Part shown: positions 27,038 through 36,806 of the stretch, piece by piece | Layout: each line of letters begins with the position of its first letter | How positions within the stretch are numbered: the stretch's first letter is position 1 | NCBI GenBank assembly: GCA_963834945.1 | Contig: CAWIDT010000001.1 | Span: 682,001 to 746,000 of the forward strand | Length of the DNA stretch: 64,000 bases | Source of the DNA: R-RK-3 sp963834945 | GTDB taxonomy: Bacteria; Pseudomonadota; Alphaproteobacteria; Rhizobiales; Rhodomicrobiaceae | Direction of reading: 5' to 3' | Position numbers and translations under genes: made by a program | Notes under the pieces: model-generated | What the model saw: only the letters and a program-made list of their open reading frames with translations | Told to the model about the DNA's origin: nothing | Databases searched by the model: none

Positions 27038-27851
27038 ATGACAAACGGGTTGGATCACAGCCTGGCTGACGACGAAGCCCTGCTGACCGAATGCGGTGCG
27101 CGCCGCCGGCGCCCTGGCGCTCAGTTTCTTCCGCAGCGGCATCATCGGGCGGCAAAAGGCCGACGACACGCCCGTCAGCGACGCCGATCTCGCCGCCGAC
27201 CGCCTGCTGCACGAGCGGCTCATCGGCGCGCGGCCGCATTATGGCTGGCTTTCGGAGGAAAGCGTCGACAATCCGAGCCGGCTCGACGCCGCCCGCCTGT
27301 GGATCGTCGATCCGATCGACGGCACGCGCGCGTTTCTCGCCGGAATCCCGGAATGGACGATCTCGGTCGCCTTGGTCGAGAACGGCCGGCCGGTGCTGGG
27401 CGCGGTCTTCAATCCGGCAACGGAAGAGATGTTCAGCGCCCGGCGCGGCAGCGGCGCGACGCTGAATGGCGTGCCGATCCATATGACGGCGCCGGAGGAG
27501 ATCGCCGGATCCCGCATGATCGCGACGAAGGGCTTCTTCAAGCACAAGATCTGGACCGCGCCCTGGCCTCCAACGGAAACGGTCTGGACCAATTCCATCG
27601 CCTACCGGCTGGCGCTGGTCGCGGCGGGGCGGGCCGACGCCACCTTGTCGCTGACCGGCAAAAGCGAATGGGACGTCGCCGGCGGCGCGCTGCTGGTCGA
27701 GGAGGCTGGCGGCCGGATCACCGATGCGACGGGCGCGGCGTTAACCTTTAACCAACCAACGCCGCGCATGAATGGGCTGGTCGCCGCCGCGCCCAAGCTG
27801 CATGATCTGCTGGTTGCGCGCACCAGACCCGTGGCGGCGAAACAGATTTAG
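27038..27851 (+). CDS. Inositol monophosphatase-family phosphatase, frameshifted near the 5' end
   Basis: This is a Mg-dependent sugar-phosphatase family protein, CysQ- or histidinol-phosphatase-like. The metal site WIVDPIDGTRAFLAG and the C-terminal GKSEWDVAGGALLVEEAGG are diagnostic. The first 18 codons (ATG 27038) are in a different frame from the rest. Deleting the T at 27092 gives LLTEAVRAAGALALSFF and a 270-residue protein of normal family length. The true substrate (PAP, inositol phosphate or histidinol phosphate) is uncertain. Confidence 0.87.
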
Positions 27852-27877
27852 GCGATTTTTACGGAAACCTGGCCCAG

Positions 27878-28123
27878 ATGACCGAAACGGCGACACAACC
27901 CAAGCAGCTCCTGCACCTGGTATTCGGCGGCGAACTCAAGAACCTGGAAGGCACCGAATTCAAGAGCACCGACGACATCGACATCGTCGGCATCTATCCC
28001 AACTACAAACAGGCCTATGACGCCTGGAAAAATGCCGCGCAGCGGACGGTCGACAATGCGCAAATGCGCTATTTCATCGTGCATATGCATCGTTTGCTCG
28101 ACCCATCCGACGAAAAGCGCTAA
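27878..28123 (+). CDS. DUF4170 protein
   Basis: This 81-residue cytoplasmic protein contains LLHLVFGGELKNLEGTEFK and IVGIYPNYKQAYDAWKNAA, the recognisable DUF4170 family pattern found in Alphaproteobacteria. It lies 26 bases after the phosphatase gene and before the acyltransferase, the usual neighbourhood for this family. Its role is unknown. Confidence 0.85.
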   Translation: MTETATQPKQLLHLVFGGELKNLEGTEFKSTDDIDIVGIYPNYKQAYDAWKNAAQRTVDNAQMRYFIVHMHRLLDPSDEKR

Positions 28124-28184
28124 GCCACGCCTATCATCACCAGGACACACGGAGCCGGCGCTCCGCTTATGAGGGGCAAGCCTT

Positions 28185-28923
28185 ATGCTAAAGCGCATTC
28201 TGCGCTCACGGGCCTTCACATCGTCGGCGGGCATGACCGCGGCCAGCTATATCAAGCTGGTCCGGGCGACATCCCGCCTCATCAGGGAGCCAGCCGATCA
28301 GGCCCGGCAGCTTGACGCCGAAGCGCCGTTCATCGCCGCCATGTGGCACGGCCAGTTTCTGATGATTCCCGCCGTCTGCCCCGAGGAATTGGAGACGCGC
28401 TGCATGGTGGCGCGGCATGGCGATGCCGAGATCGTCGGACGGATGCTCAGAAGCTTCGGCTTCGACCTTATCAGGGGCGCGGGCGCCGGCAAGCGCAAGC
28501 GGGACCGCGGCGGCGCCCATGCCCTGCGAGCTGCGCTGAAGACGCTGGAGGAGGGCAAGACGGTGGCGATGACGGCGGATATTCCGCCCGGCCCTGCCCG
28601 GCGCGCGGGCGAGGGGATCGTGACGCTGGCGCGCCTCTCCGGCCGCCCTATCGTTCCTATTGCCGTCGCGACGAGCCGCTTCCGCACGCTGGACAGCTGG
28701 AGCCGGTTCACGGTGAACCTGCCATTTTCCAGGCTGGCGGTGGTGTCGGGTGACGCCGATCTTCGTCGCCCGCGATGCAGGTGCCGAAGAGCTGGAACAG
28801 GCCAGAGCCGCAGTGGAAGAGGGCCTCGACGACGCCACGCGGCGCGCCTATGCGATCGCCGGAGCCGATTTCGCCGACGCCACCCCGGTCAGTGCCGGAG
28901 GCAGCGTCGCGCCGGGCTTTCCC
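28185..28923 (+). CDS. Lysophospholipid acyltransferase family (DUF374), frameshifted and running into waaA
   Basis: This DUF374-type acyltransferase probably acylates lipid A or a phospholipid precursor at the inner membrane. AAMWHGQFLMIPAV holds the catalytic His in a variant HX4 motif, and MTADIPPGPARRAGEGIV the substrate-binding segment. The frame breaks near 28754, where an extra G is inferred: correcting it gives VVSGDPIFVARDAGAEELEQA. After that point no stop occurs in any frame before the waaA homology begins. The end at 28923 is therefore an estimate. Its place before waaA and lpxK supports a role in LPS assembly. Confidence 0.8.
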
Positions 28924-30222
28924 TTGCAGGCCTATCGGACCATCAGTCGCGCCTTGCATCCGGTGGCAGGGATGCTGCTGCGCCGGCGCAGCCAGCGGGG
29001 CAAGGAAGTGCCCGAGCGGCTGAATGAGCGGATGGGCATCGCCAGCATTGCGCGACCGCCGAAGACCCTGCTCTGGTTTCATGCCGCCAGCGTCGGCGAA
29101 ACCAATGTGGTGCTGCCGCTCATCGAAGCGCTGCGCCGCGAGCGGCCGGGCCTCGGCATTCTGCTGACCACCGTCACCGTGACCTCGGCGCGCATCGCGG
29201 CGGCCCGACTGCCGAAAGGCGCGATCCACCAATTCGTGCCGCTCGATTCGCCCGCCTTCGTGCGCCGGTTTCTCGATCATTGGCGGCCCGGACATGGCGC
29301 TGTTCACCGAATTGGAGATCTGGCCGAACCTGATCATGGACGCCGACCGCCGCCGCATTCCGCTGGTGCTACTGAACGCTCGCATGTCGGATCGTTCCTT
29401 CAAACGCTGGCTGAAACTGCCCGGCCTCAGCCGTCCGCTGTTCTCGCGCTTCGCCGTGGTGCTGGCGCAGAGCGACGGTCTGGCCAAGCGGCTGTGACAT
29501 TGGGCGCGCGCAAGGTGATTTCCGCCGGCAACATCAAATTCGATTCGCCGCCGCCGCCGGTCGACGCGGCGGAACTGGCGAAGCTCAAGCGCGGCATCGG
29601 CGAGCGCCCGGTATTTCTTGCGGCCAGCACGCATCCCGGCGAGGACGACATCGTCGCGGACGTGCATCAAGCGCTGCTCGCCTTCTATCCGGACCTGCTG
29701 ACCATCATCGTGCCGCGCCATCCTGAGCGCGGCGCCGATATTGCGGCGATGCTCGGCGCGCGAGGTCTGGACAGCGCCAGACGGTCGGGGGGCGATACGC
29801 CGGACGCGCAAACGGGCATTTACGTCGCCGACACGGTGGGCGAATTGGGACTGTTCTACGCGATCGCCTCTTTCGCCTTCATCGGCGGTTCGCTGGTGCC
29901 GCATGGTGGGCAGAACCCGATCGAGGCGGTGAAACTCGGTGCGGGCGTCGTCACCGGGCCGCACTGGCACAATTTTCCGGAGGTGTATCAGGCCTTGGCG
30001 GAACAGGGCGGCTGCCGGTTCGTCACCTCTCGCGAAGACCTCATCCACACGGCCCGCGCCCTGTTCGAGGACCGCACCAGCCTCAATCAGATGCGCCTCA
30101 ACGCGGAAGCCGCCGTCGCGGAACTGGGCGGCGCGCTCGGGCGCACGCTCGAAGCGATCGAACCGTTCCTGCCGCCCAAGAAAACGCCGACGCTGCCGGG
30201 CGGCGTGGTCTATGCGCCTTGA
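28924..30222 (+). CDS. waaA: Kdo transferase WaaA (KdtA), two frameshifts
   Basis: This is the inner-membrane GT-B enzyme that adds Kdo to lipid IVA. LHPVAGMLLRRR and WFHAASVGETNVVLPLI are the N-terminal hallmarks; TELEIWPNLIMDADRR is mid-protein; SAGNIKFD, STHPGEDD and GGSLVPHGGQNPIEAV are the C-terminal hallmarks. The frame shifts +1 near 29289 (extra G after CGGCCC) and returns near 29500, probably by a missing base (SDGLAKRL then TLGARKV). TTG 28924 is the best start guess; no clear start or ribosome site separates it from the acyltransferase. Its last bases overlap lpxK. Confidence 0.88.
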   Translation: MQAYRTISRALHPVAGMLLRRRSQRGKEVPERLNERMGIASIARPPKTLLWFHAASVGETNVVLPLIEALRRERPGLGILLTTVTVTSARIAAARLPKGAIHQFVPLDSPAFVRRFLDHWRPGHGAVHRIGDLAEPDHGRRPPPHSAGATERSHVGSFLQTLAETARPQPSAVLALRRGAGAERRSGQAAVTLGARKVISAGNIKFDSPPPPVDAAELAKLKRGIGERPVFLAASTHPGEDDIVADVHQALLAFYPDLLTIIVPRHPERGADIAAMLGARGLDSARRSGGDTPDAQTGIYVADTVGELGLFYAIASFAFIGGSLVPHGGQNPIEAVKLGAGVVTGPHWHNFPEVYQALAEQGGCRFVTSREDLIHTARALFEDRTSLNQMRLNAEAAVAELGGALGRTLEAIEPFLPPKKTPTLPGGVVYAP

Positions 30223-31225
30223 GCCACCCAGCTGGTGGCATGGCTCCTCGCCAACCGACCGGCTGAAGGCGGCGCTGCTCTCGCCCGCCGCCTGGGCCTA
30301 TGGCGCCGCGGTCGAGGCCAGATTTGCGCTCGCCAAGCCCTACCGTTCGCGCCTGCCCGTGTTGTGCGTCGGCAATTTCACGGTTGGAGGCGCGGGGAAG
30401 ACGCCGCTCGCCCTGGCGCTCGCCGATATCGCGCGGGGCTTGGGCCATAACCCCGCCTTCCTGACGCGGGGCTATGGCGGCAGCCTTGCCGGTCCGCACC
30501 GGGTAGACGCCGAACGCGATAGCGCCGCCGAAGTCGGCGACGAGGCCCTGCTGCTTGCGCGCGCCGCGCCCACCGTGCTGGCGCGGGCCCGCCCGGACGG
30601 GGCAAAAGCCATCGAAGCGCTTGGTGCCGGGCTCATCATCATGGATGACGGGTTTCAGAATCCGTCGCTGGAAAAGGACGCTGCCATTGTCGCCATCGAT
30701 GCGGGAGCCGGGCTCGGCAACGGGCTGGTGTTTCCGGCGGGGCCGCTGCGTGCGCCGCTGCAGGCCCAGCAAAGGCGCGCCGCGCTGGCCGTGCTGATCG
30801 GCGAGGGCGGCGGCGACATCAGGGCCAGCCTGAGGGGCGGCCCACCGCTGATCAAGGCGCGCATCGCTCCGGCGGATGGCAATGAATGGCTGCGCGGCGC
30901 CCGCGTCGCAGCGTTTTCCGGCATCGGCCGGCCTGGCAAATTCTTCGCCACCTTGCGCGAATGCGGCGCGGAGCTGGCGGCGACGGAGGCGTTCCCCGAC
31001 CATCACGCTTTCACCGAGGCGGAGGCGCTCGCGCTGACGGCAAAGGCCGATGCGCTTGGCGCCGTCCTCGTGACGACCGAAAAGGATTGGGTGCGGATCG
31101 GTGCCGCCTCAGGCGCGCTCGCCGCGCTGAAGGCGCAAGCTCGCGCACTGCCGGTTAAGCTCGTCTTCCCGGCCGAGGACGAAACACGCCTGACCGCGCT
31201 CATCGCGGCGCGTCTGGGCCGCTAG
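30212..31225 (+). CDS. lpxK: Tetraacyldisaccharide 4'-kinase LpxK
   Basis: This 337-residue kinase phosphorylates the 4' position of the lipid A disaccharide at the inner membrane. The P-loop is GNFTVGGAGKTPLALAL, and MDDGFQNPSL contains the family's DDGFQ motif. Near the end, VTTEKDWVRI is also typical. ATG 30212 overlaps the waaA 3' end by 11 bases. Unlike its two upstream neighbours, the frame is intact. Confidence 0.95.
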   Translation: MRLEPPSWWHGSSPTDRLKAALLSPAAWAYGAAVEARFALAKPYRSRLPVLCVGNFTVGGAGKTPLALALADIARGLGHNPAFLTRGYGGSLAGPHRVDAERDSAAEVGDEALLLARAAPTVLARARPDGAKAIEALGAGLIIMDDGFQNPSLEKDAAIVAIDAGAGLGNGLVFPAGPLRAPLQAQQRRAALAVLIGEGGGDIRASLRGGPPLIKARIAPADGNEWLRGARVAAFSGIGRPGKFFATLRECGAELAATEAFPDHHAFTEAEALALTAKADALGAVLVTTEKDWVRIGAASGALAALKAQARALPVKLVFPAEDETRLTALIAARLGR

Positions 31226-31296
31226 GGTTTCCAGCAAAGCGCGTCCCCGCAAAGGGCGAGGATGGACGCCGGTTTGCGTCCGGAAAACGCGACAAG
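31226..31296. repeat. Dispersed repeat, copy C (first half)
   Basis: It contains TTTCCAGCAAAGCG, the inserted GTCCCCGC...GCGAGGATGGAC segment as in copy B, then GCCGGTTTGCGTCCGGAAAA and a GCGACAA tail. The second hairpin of the family is missing. Confidence 0.65.
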
Positions 31297-31388
31297 GGGT
31301 GACGTTGAATCTCCTGCTTTCTACGCAATCGTGACTTGATAGTGACCTTTGCAAAGCCACATGTTGTGAAGAGTTTGGGAAAGGAACG

Positions 31389-31910
31389 ATGGCAATGATG
31401 ACGCGTCGCATAGTCTTGACAGGGCTTGCCGCATTGTCCGTCTCCGCTTTGGCGTTGAGACTGCATGGCGGTGCCGGGGCGGCCGAGGAAAGCTTTGAAA
31501 TCACCAAGACGCCGGAGGAATGGAAGAAGGTTCTCACCCCCGGTCAGTACTATATTCTGCGGGAAGAGGGCACTGAGCGTCCGTTCAGCAGTCCGCTGGA
31601 TCATGAAAAGCGCGCCGGTATCTTTCACTGCGCCGCCTGCGACCTGCCGCTTTATTCTTCCGAAACTAAATTCGACAGCCGCACGGGCTGGCCGAGCTTC
31701 TGGAAGCCGCTCGACAATGCGGTCGGCACCCGCGAAGACCGCACCTTACTGGTCTATGTGCGCACCGAAGTGCATTGCCGCCGGTGTGGCGGGCATCTCG
31801 GCCACGTTTTCAATGACGGTCCGCCGCCGACGGGCAAGCGCTATTGCATGAACGGCGATGCCATGACATTCCTGCCGGCGGACAGCACCGACGACAAGGG
31901 CCCCGCCTGA
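31389..31910 (+). CDS. msrB: Peptide methionine-(R)-sulfoxide reductase MsrB, exported
   Basis: This 173-residue enzyme reduces the R epimer of methionine sulfoxide. Residues 1-31 form a signal with TRRIVLTGLAALSVSALAL, a Tat-like twin arginine, so it probably works in the periplasm. The zinc cysteines are in HCAACDLPLY and CRRCGGHLGHVF, and the catalytic Cys is in RYCMNGDAM. Together with msrA downstream it can repair both stereoisomers. Confidence 0.93.
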   Translation: MAMMTRRIVLTGLAALSVSALALRLHGGAGAAEESFEITKTPEEWKKVLTPGQYYILREEGTERPFSSPLDHEKRAGIFHCAACDLPLYSSETKFDSRTGWPSFWKPLDNAVGTREDRTLLVYVRTEVHCRRCGGHLGHVFNDGPPPTGKRYCMNGDAMTFLPADSTDDKGPA

Positions 31911-31938
31911 GTTCAGTCACACCCGGATAGGAACAGCC

Positions 31939-32532
31939 ATGCGCCGCCTCATCGCGCTTTTCGCGCTCGCTATCGCCGCCCTGAGTACGCCAGCCGCCGC
32001 ACAGAGCGCGCCGACCGCTACCGCCATCTTCGCCGGGGGCTGCTTCTGGTGCATGGAGCCGCCCTTCGACAAGACCGAGGGGGTGCTTTCGACCACGTCA
32101 GGTTACACGGGCGGGACCAAGGTCAACCCGACCTATGAAGAGGTGTCGGCCGGTTCGACCGGGCATATGGAATTGGTCAAAGTCGAATACGATCCGACCA
32201 AGGTCGGCTACGAAAAGCTGCTCGACGTGTTCTGGCACAATGTCGATCCGCTGGATGCCGATGGTCAGTTCTGCGACAAGGGATCGCAATATCGCTCGGC
32301 GATTTTCTTCGGTAACGAGAAAGAAAAGGAACTGGCCGAGGCTTCGAAGAAACAGGTGGCGGCCAAGCTCGGCAAGGAGGTTGCAACCTCGATCCTTCCG
32401 GCGTCCGAATTCTATCCGGCCGAGGAGTACCACCAGAATTACTATCTGAAGAACCCACTGAAATATAAATTCTACCGCTATGGCTGCGGACGCGACGCCC
32501 GGCTCGCAGCGGTCTGGGGGGAGAAAAAATAG
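31939..32532 (+). CDS. msrA: Peptide methionine-(S)-sulfoxide reductase MsrA, exported
   Basis: This 197-residue enzyme reduces the S epimer of methionine sulfoxide. It has a Sec-type signal peptide (LIALFALAIAALSTPAAAQ), then the catalytic motif GGCFWCMEPPFD. SGYTGG and WHNVDPLDADGQFCDKGSQY are further hallmarks. It starts 29 bases after msrB, in the same operon. Both being exported implies dedicated envelope methionine repair. Confidence 0.94.
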   Translation: MRRLIALFALAIAALSTPAAAQSAPTATAIFAGGCFWCMEPPFDKTEGVLSTTSGYTGGTKVNPTYEEVSAGSTGHMELVKVEYDPTKVGYEKLLDVFWHNVDPLDADGQFCDKGSQYRSAIFFGNEKEKELAEASKKQVAAKLGKEVATSILPASEFYPAEEYHQNYYLKNPLKYKFYRYGCGRDARLAAVWGEKK

Positions 32533-32536
32533 CGGC

Positions 32537-32770
32537 CTATCTCCCCGGCCGCCTTGTCCTGACCTGCAGGTAGCGCTGCAGCGAGAGTTCGGCGTTGGCG
32601 TAGGGCTCTTGCAGCTCCACGCTCCAATAGCGCAGGTTTTCGATCGGGATCGTTTGCCCGCTCACAGCGCAGCGCACGAAGCCGCCCGGCGTGAGAACCT
32701 GAAATTCTCCGTCCAGATATCGCAATTTGGCCTCGCCGGCCTGGCCGATATTTCGTTCGAATCGGTTCAT
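32537..32770 (-). CDS. DUF2093 protein
   Basis: This 77-residue protein carries AKLRYLDGEFQVLTPGGFV and PIENLRYWSVELQEPYA, the DUF2093 pattern. Members are small alphaproteobacterial proteins often next to xseA or lpxK, as here. The function is unknown. Confidence 0.85.
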   Translation of the reverse strand: MNRFERNIGQAGEAKLRYLDGEFQVLTPGGFVRCAVSGQTIPIENLRYWSVELQEPYANAELSLQRYLQVRTRRPGR

Positions 32771-32944
32771 TCACACCACTTGCGTGTCATCTCGCTGCGG
32801 AGCTGTTGCGCTCCGCCAGGCGCTGATCCTCCTGGCCTATGAGCCAGCGTTGGAAGTCTTGATACCAATATTGGGCATTCACGCGCGAATTGTACAGATG
32901 AAGTTCAGCATGAAAGCCGGGGCAAGATCGGCCTCAATGGACAC

Positions 32945-34531
32945 CTAAAACAGCTGACCCTGCTTCTGCTTGGCTTTCCGGTCCTGGCGTGCCGCCGCGG
33001 CTTCGGCGTCGCGAGGCGATTTGGCCGGTTTGGGGGTGGGGCTTTTGCCCTGCACTTCTGCCGGCGTCCGGCCATCGGCGAATTCCAGCTCGACGCAGCC
33101 CGCCGCTTCCGCTTCGGCAACGCGCCGCAGCATCCGGCCCTCTGTATCCCGGACCAGCGCAAAACCCCGATCCAGCACGCTTTTATGGCTGAGCGAGCGC
33201 AGAAGCTGGCCGAGCGAATCGATGGTGCGGCGGCGCTTCTCCAACCCCGCGATCATGCAATGGCGGCCGCGTCCGGCAAGCTGATCGAGCTTCTCCCGGC
33301 CGCGCCGCGCCGGATGCCGCAGCAGCCCCGGCCCGAGGCGCGCCGCCTGCCGGCTCAGCAAGACATGGCGCTGCTGCACCAGCCGGCGCACCACCTGACG
33401 CATCTCGCGGTCGATGGCGCGGACGCGCTCATGGCAGCGTTCGGCGCGCTGGGCGATCAGTCGCGCGTCGAGCCGGCCCTGCCAGCGCACCAGCAGCCCA
33501 CGCTTCTCGGAGGCAAAGCCGCGCAGCGCATGGCGCAGGCGTCCGCTCGCGGTGTCGAAGCGTTGCCGGGCAAAGCCCAGCAAATCCTGAGGCCTGGGCA
33601 GGCCACGCGCCGCCGCTCTGAGATCGGAGCGGTTGCCCTCGACGGCGCGGGCGATGGCGTGGCGCTGGCGCGTGCGCAGCTCGGCCATGCGGGCGATCAG
33701 CTCGCTCTGCTTGGGCACGGCCCATTCGGCGGCCTTGGTCGGGGTGGGCGCCCGCGCATCGGCGACATAGTCGATCAGCGTCCAGTCGGTCTCGTGGCCG
33801 ACAGCCGAAATCACCGGAATGCCGCTCGCCGCGACGGCCCGCGCCAGCCCCTCATCATTGAAGCCCCACAGATCCTCAAGGCTGCCGCCGCCGCGCGCCA
33901 CGATCAGCACATCGGGACGCGGCACACGCGCACCTGGCCCTAGCGCATTGAAGCCCTCGATGGCTGCCTTCACTTCCGCCGCCGATGTCTCGCCCTGCAC
34001 GCGGACCGGCCAGAGCAGCACGCAAGCCGGAAACCGCTCGGCGAAGCCGTGCAGCATGTCGCGGATCACCGATCCGGTCGGCGAGGTGATGACGCCGACG
34101 ACGCGCGGCAGAAATGGCAGCGGCCGCTTGCGCGCCTCATCGAACAGGCCTTCGGCGGCGAGCTTCTTCTTGCGTTCCTCCAAGAGCGCCATCAGCGCGC
34201 CGATGCCGGCCGGCTCGATCGCCTCGACAACGATCTGATAGCTCGACTTGCCGGGATAGGTGGTGACGCGGCCCGTGGCGATCACCTCCATGCCTTCCTC
34301 GGGCTTGAAGCGAAGGCCCGCGAAGGTGCCCTTCCAGATCACCGCGTCGATCTTGGCGCGGTCGTCCTTCAGCGCGAAATAGGCGTGGCCCGAGGAATGC
34401 TGGCCGCGAAAGCCGGAGATTTCGCCGCGCAGCCGCACATAGCCGAACGAGTCCTCGACGGTGCGCTTGACCGCCATCGACAGCTCGGAGACCGTGTATT
34501 CCGCGACATTGCCGGGAGGGGTGTCTTTCAT
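32945..34531 (-). CDS. xseA: Exodeoxyribonuclease VII large subunit
   Basis: This 528-residue large subunit of ExoVII degrades single-stranded DNA to oligonucleotides. The N-terminal OB fold has EYTVSELSMAVKRTVED and LRGEISGF. The catalytic region has VGVITSPTGSVIRDML, VARGGGSLEDLWGFND and SAVGHETDWTLIDYVAD. A long Arg-rich helical region follows, with a Lys/Ala-rich tail. ATG 34531 is used rather than TTG 34540. The small subunit gene xseB is not in this window. Confidence 0.95.
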   Translation of the reverse strand: MKDTPPGNVAEYTVSELSMAVKRTVEDSFGYVRLRGEISGFRGQHSSGHAYFALKDDRAKIDAVIWKGTFAGLRFKPEEGMEVIATGRVTTYPGKSSYQIVVEAIEPAGIGALMALLEERKKKLAAEGLFDEARKRPLPFLPRVVGVITSPTGSVIRDMLHGFAERFPACVLLWPVRVQGETSAAEVKAAIEGFNALGPGARVPRPDVLIVARGGGSLEDLWGFNDEGLARAVAASGIPVISAVGHETDWTLIDYVADARAPTPTKAAEWAVPKQSELIARMAELRTRQRHAIARAVEGNRSDLRAAARGLPRPQDLLGFARQRFDTASGRLRHALRGFASEKRGLLVRWQGRLDARLIAQRAERCHERVRAIDREMRQVVRRLVQQRHVLLSRQAARLGPGLLRHPARRGREKLDQLAGRGRHCMIAGLEKRRRTIDSLGQLLRSLSHKSVLDRGFALVRDTEGRMLRRVAEAEAAGCVELEFADGRTPAEVQGKSPTPKPAKSPRDAEAAAARQDRKAKQKQGQLF

Positions 34532-34600
34532 CCGCGCCAATCTAGCTGCCCTGCCCTAAGGGGTGCAAGCCTATGACGATTTGTGCTATCAGGCGTGCCC

Positions 34601-35896
34601 ATGAATGTTCTGCTCATCGGCTCCGGCGGGCGCGAGCACGCCCTCGCCTGGGCGCTCAGCGCCAGCCCGCTGCTCACCAAGCTCTATTGCGCGCCGGGCA
34701 ATGCCGGAATCGAGGCTTGCGCCGATTGCGTTCGGCTCGATGCCGGCGATCATGGTGCGGTGATCGATTTCTGCCGCGCGCCGCGACATCGGGCTGGTGG
34801 TGATCGGGCCGGAGGCGCCGCTCGTCGCGGGGCTCGCCGACGATTTGCGGGCGGCTGGGGTCAAGACGTTCGGCCCCGGCAGGGAGGGCGCGCAGCTCGA
34901 AGGCTCGAAGGGCTTTACCAAGGCGCTCTGCGCCGCGCACGGAATTCCCACGGCCGACTTTGCGTCATTTTGCCGAGCGCGATGCCGCGCTCAGCTTCCT
35001 GCGCGGCAGATCGACGCCGATCGTCATCAAGGCGGACGGGCTGGCGGCAGGCAAGGGCGTCATCATCGCCGAGACGTTCCAGGATGCCGAGGACGCGGTG
35101 AGGCGCTGCTTTGACGGCGAATTCGGCGCGGCGGGCGCCGCGGTCGTCATCGAGGAATTTCTCGGCGGCGAAGAGGCCAGTTTTTTCGCGCTTTGTGACG
35201 GCGTCAACGTGCTGCCGCTCGCCAGCGCGCAGGACCATAAGCGCGCCTTCGACGGCGACAACGGCCCCAATACGGGCGGCATGGGCGCCTATTCTCCCGC
35301 GCCGGTCATGACGCCCGAGGTGGAGCGGCGGACGATGCAGGAGATCATCCTGCCCACCGTCGCCGCCCTCAGGGAGCGCGGCATCGTGTATCAGGGCGTG
35401 CTCTATGCGGGACTGATGATCGAGGCGGGCGCGCCCCAAGCTGATCGAGTATAATGTCCGCTTCGGCGACCCGGAATGCCAGGTGCTGATGATGCGGCTC
35501 AAATCCGATCTTCTGGCGGCGCTGCTCGCTACCGCCGATGGCGTGCTCGACCGCTTCAGCCTGCGCTGGAGCGACGATACGGCGCTGACGGTGGTGATGG
35601 CCGCAAATGGCTATCCGGGCGATTATGCCAAGGGTTCCCAGATCGGCGGCCTTGATGCGGCCGCCATCGACGACCAAGTGATGATCTTTCAAGCCGGCAC
35701 CCGGCGCGACGGCACGCAGATTCTTGCCGATGGCGGGCGCGTCCTGAACGTGACCGCGCTGGGCTCATCGGTGGCGGAGGCGCGGCGAAGGGCCTACGCT
35801 ACGCTGGCGCGGATCGATTGGCCGGGCGGCTTCTACCGCCGCGACATCGGCTGGCGCGGCATGCCCCTTAAGGAGCGCGATGCAGACCCTGCCTGA
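34601..35896 (+). CDS. purD: Phosphoribosylamine-glycine ligase PurD, three +1 frameshifts
   Basis: This is the second enzyme of purine synthesis, an ATP-grasp ligase. Its parts read in three frames: MNVLLIGSGGREHALAWAL to DFCRA; VVIGPEAPLVAGLADDL to GIPTADF; RHFAERDAALSFL and VIKADGLAAGKGVI to LMIEAGAP; then KLIEYNVRFGDPECQVL to the end. Removing one base near 34780 (C), 34962 (G) and 35436 (C in a CCCC run) restores a continuous 430-residue protein, the normal length. It is divergent from xseA, as in many Rhizobiales. All core motifs survive. Confidence 0.9.
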
Positions 35897-36806
35897 TCTC
35901 TTCCCCGGCTTCGAAAGCCGCCGGTTCACCACGCGAAGGCGCCGAGATTTTCGCGCGCATCGGCGGCAGCGGACCGCCGCTGTTCCTGCTGCACGGCTAT
36001 CCGCAGACGCACGTCATCTGGCACCGTGTCGCGCCGCGCCTCGCCGAACGGTTCCAGCTCATCATTCCCGATCTGCGCGGCTATGGCGCAAGTTCGACGC
36101 CGCCGACCGATGAAGCGCATTACAGCTATTCGAAGCGGGCGATGGCGCGGGACATCATCGACATCGCCGATCAGCTCGGGCTGCGAAGCTTTCTGCTGTG
36201 CGGGCATGATCGCGGCGGACGCGCCGCCTATCGGCTCGCGCTCGACCATCCCGGACAGGATCGAGAAGCTCATCCTGCTCGACATCGTGCCGGTCTACGA
36301 TATGTGGCACCGGCTGACGCGCGACCTGGCCATGCAGATCTTCCACTGGACGTTCCTGGCGCAGCCCGCGCCCTGGCCGGAGGAGATCATCGGCCGCGAT
36401 CCGGTCGGCTGGCTCGATCACAAGCTGGCGCGCTGGGGCGGCAGCGGCGACCTCTCGGTGTTCGCGCCGGAAGCGCTGGCGCATTACCGCGCGTTTTTCT
36501 CCGAGCCCGCCCGCATCCACGCCACTTGCGAGGATTATCGCGCCGGAGCCGGCTACGATCTGGCCGCCGACGAAGCCGACCGCGCCGCCGGCACGCCGCA
36601 TCGCCTGCCCGGTCGCGGTGTTCTGGGGGGCGAAGGGCATTCCCAGCAAGACGAGCGGTCCGCTCGCCATCTGGAAGACATGGTGCGACAGCGTCGAGGG
36701 CCGGGCGATCGAATCAGGACATTTCCTGCCGGAGGAAAATCCGGATGAGACGACGACGGCGATCTTGGACTTTCTGACGGGATCGGGGCCGGATGGCAGC
36801 GCCTGA
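35880..36806 (+). CDS. Haloacetate dehalogenase-like alpha/beta hydrolase, three +1 frameshifts
   Basis: The reconstructed 307-residue protein resembles fluoroacetate/haloacetate dehalogenases: FLLHGYPQTHVIWHRVAP, LIIPDLRGYGASS, CGHDRGGRAAYRLALDHP with Asp as the nucleophile in GHDRGG, and SGHFLPEENPDET with the catalytic His. Bases appear added near 35936 (A), 36253 (G) and 36593 (A); each moves the frame by one in the same direction. It overlaps purD by 17 bases and the patatin gene by 14, suggesting one operon. The real substrate could be an epoxide or another ester. Confidence 0.82.
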
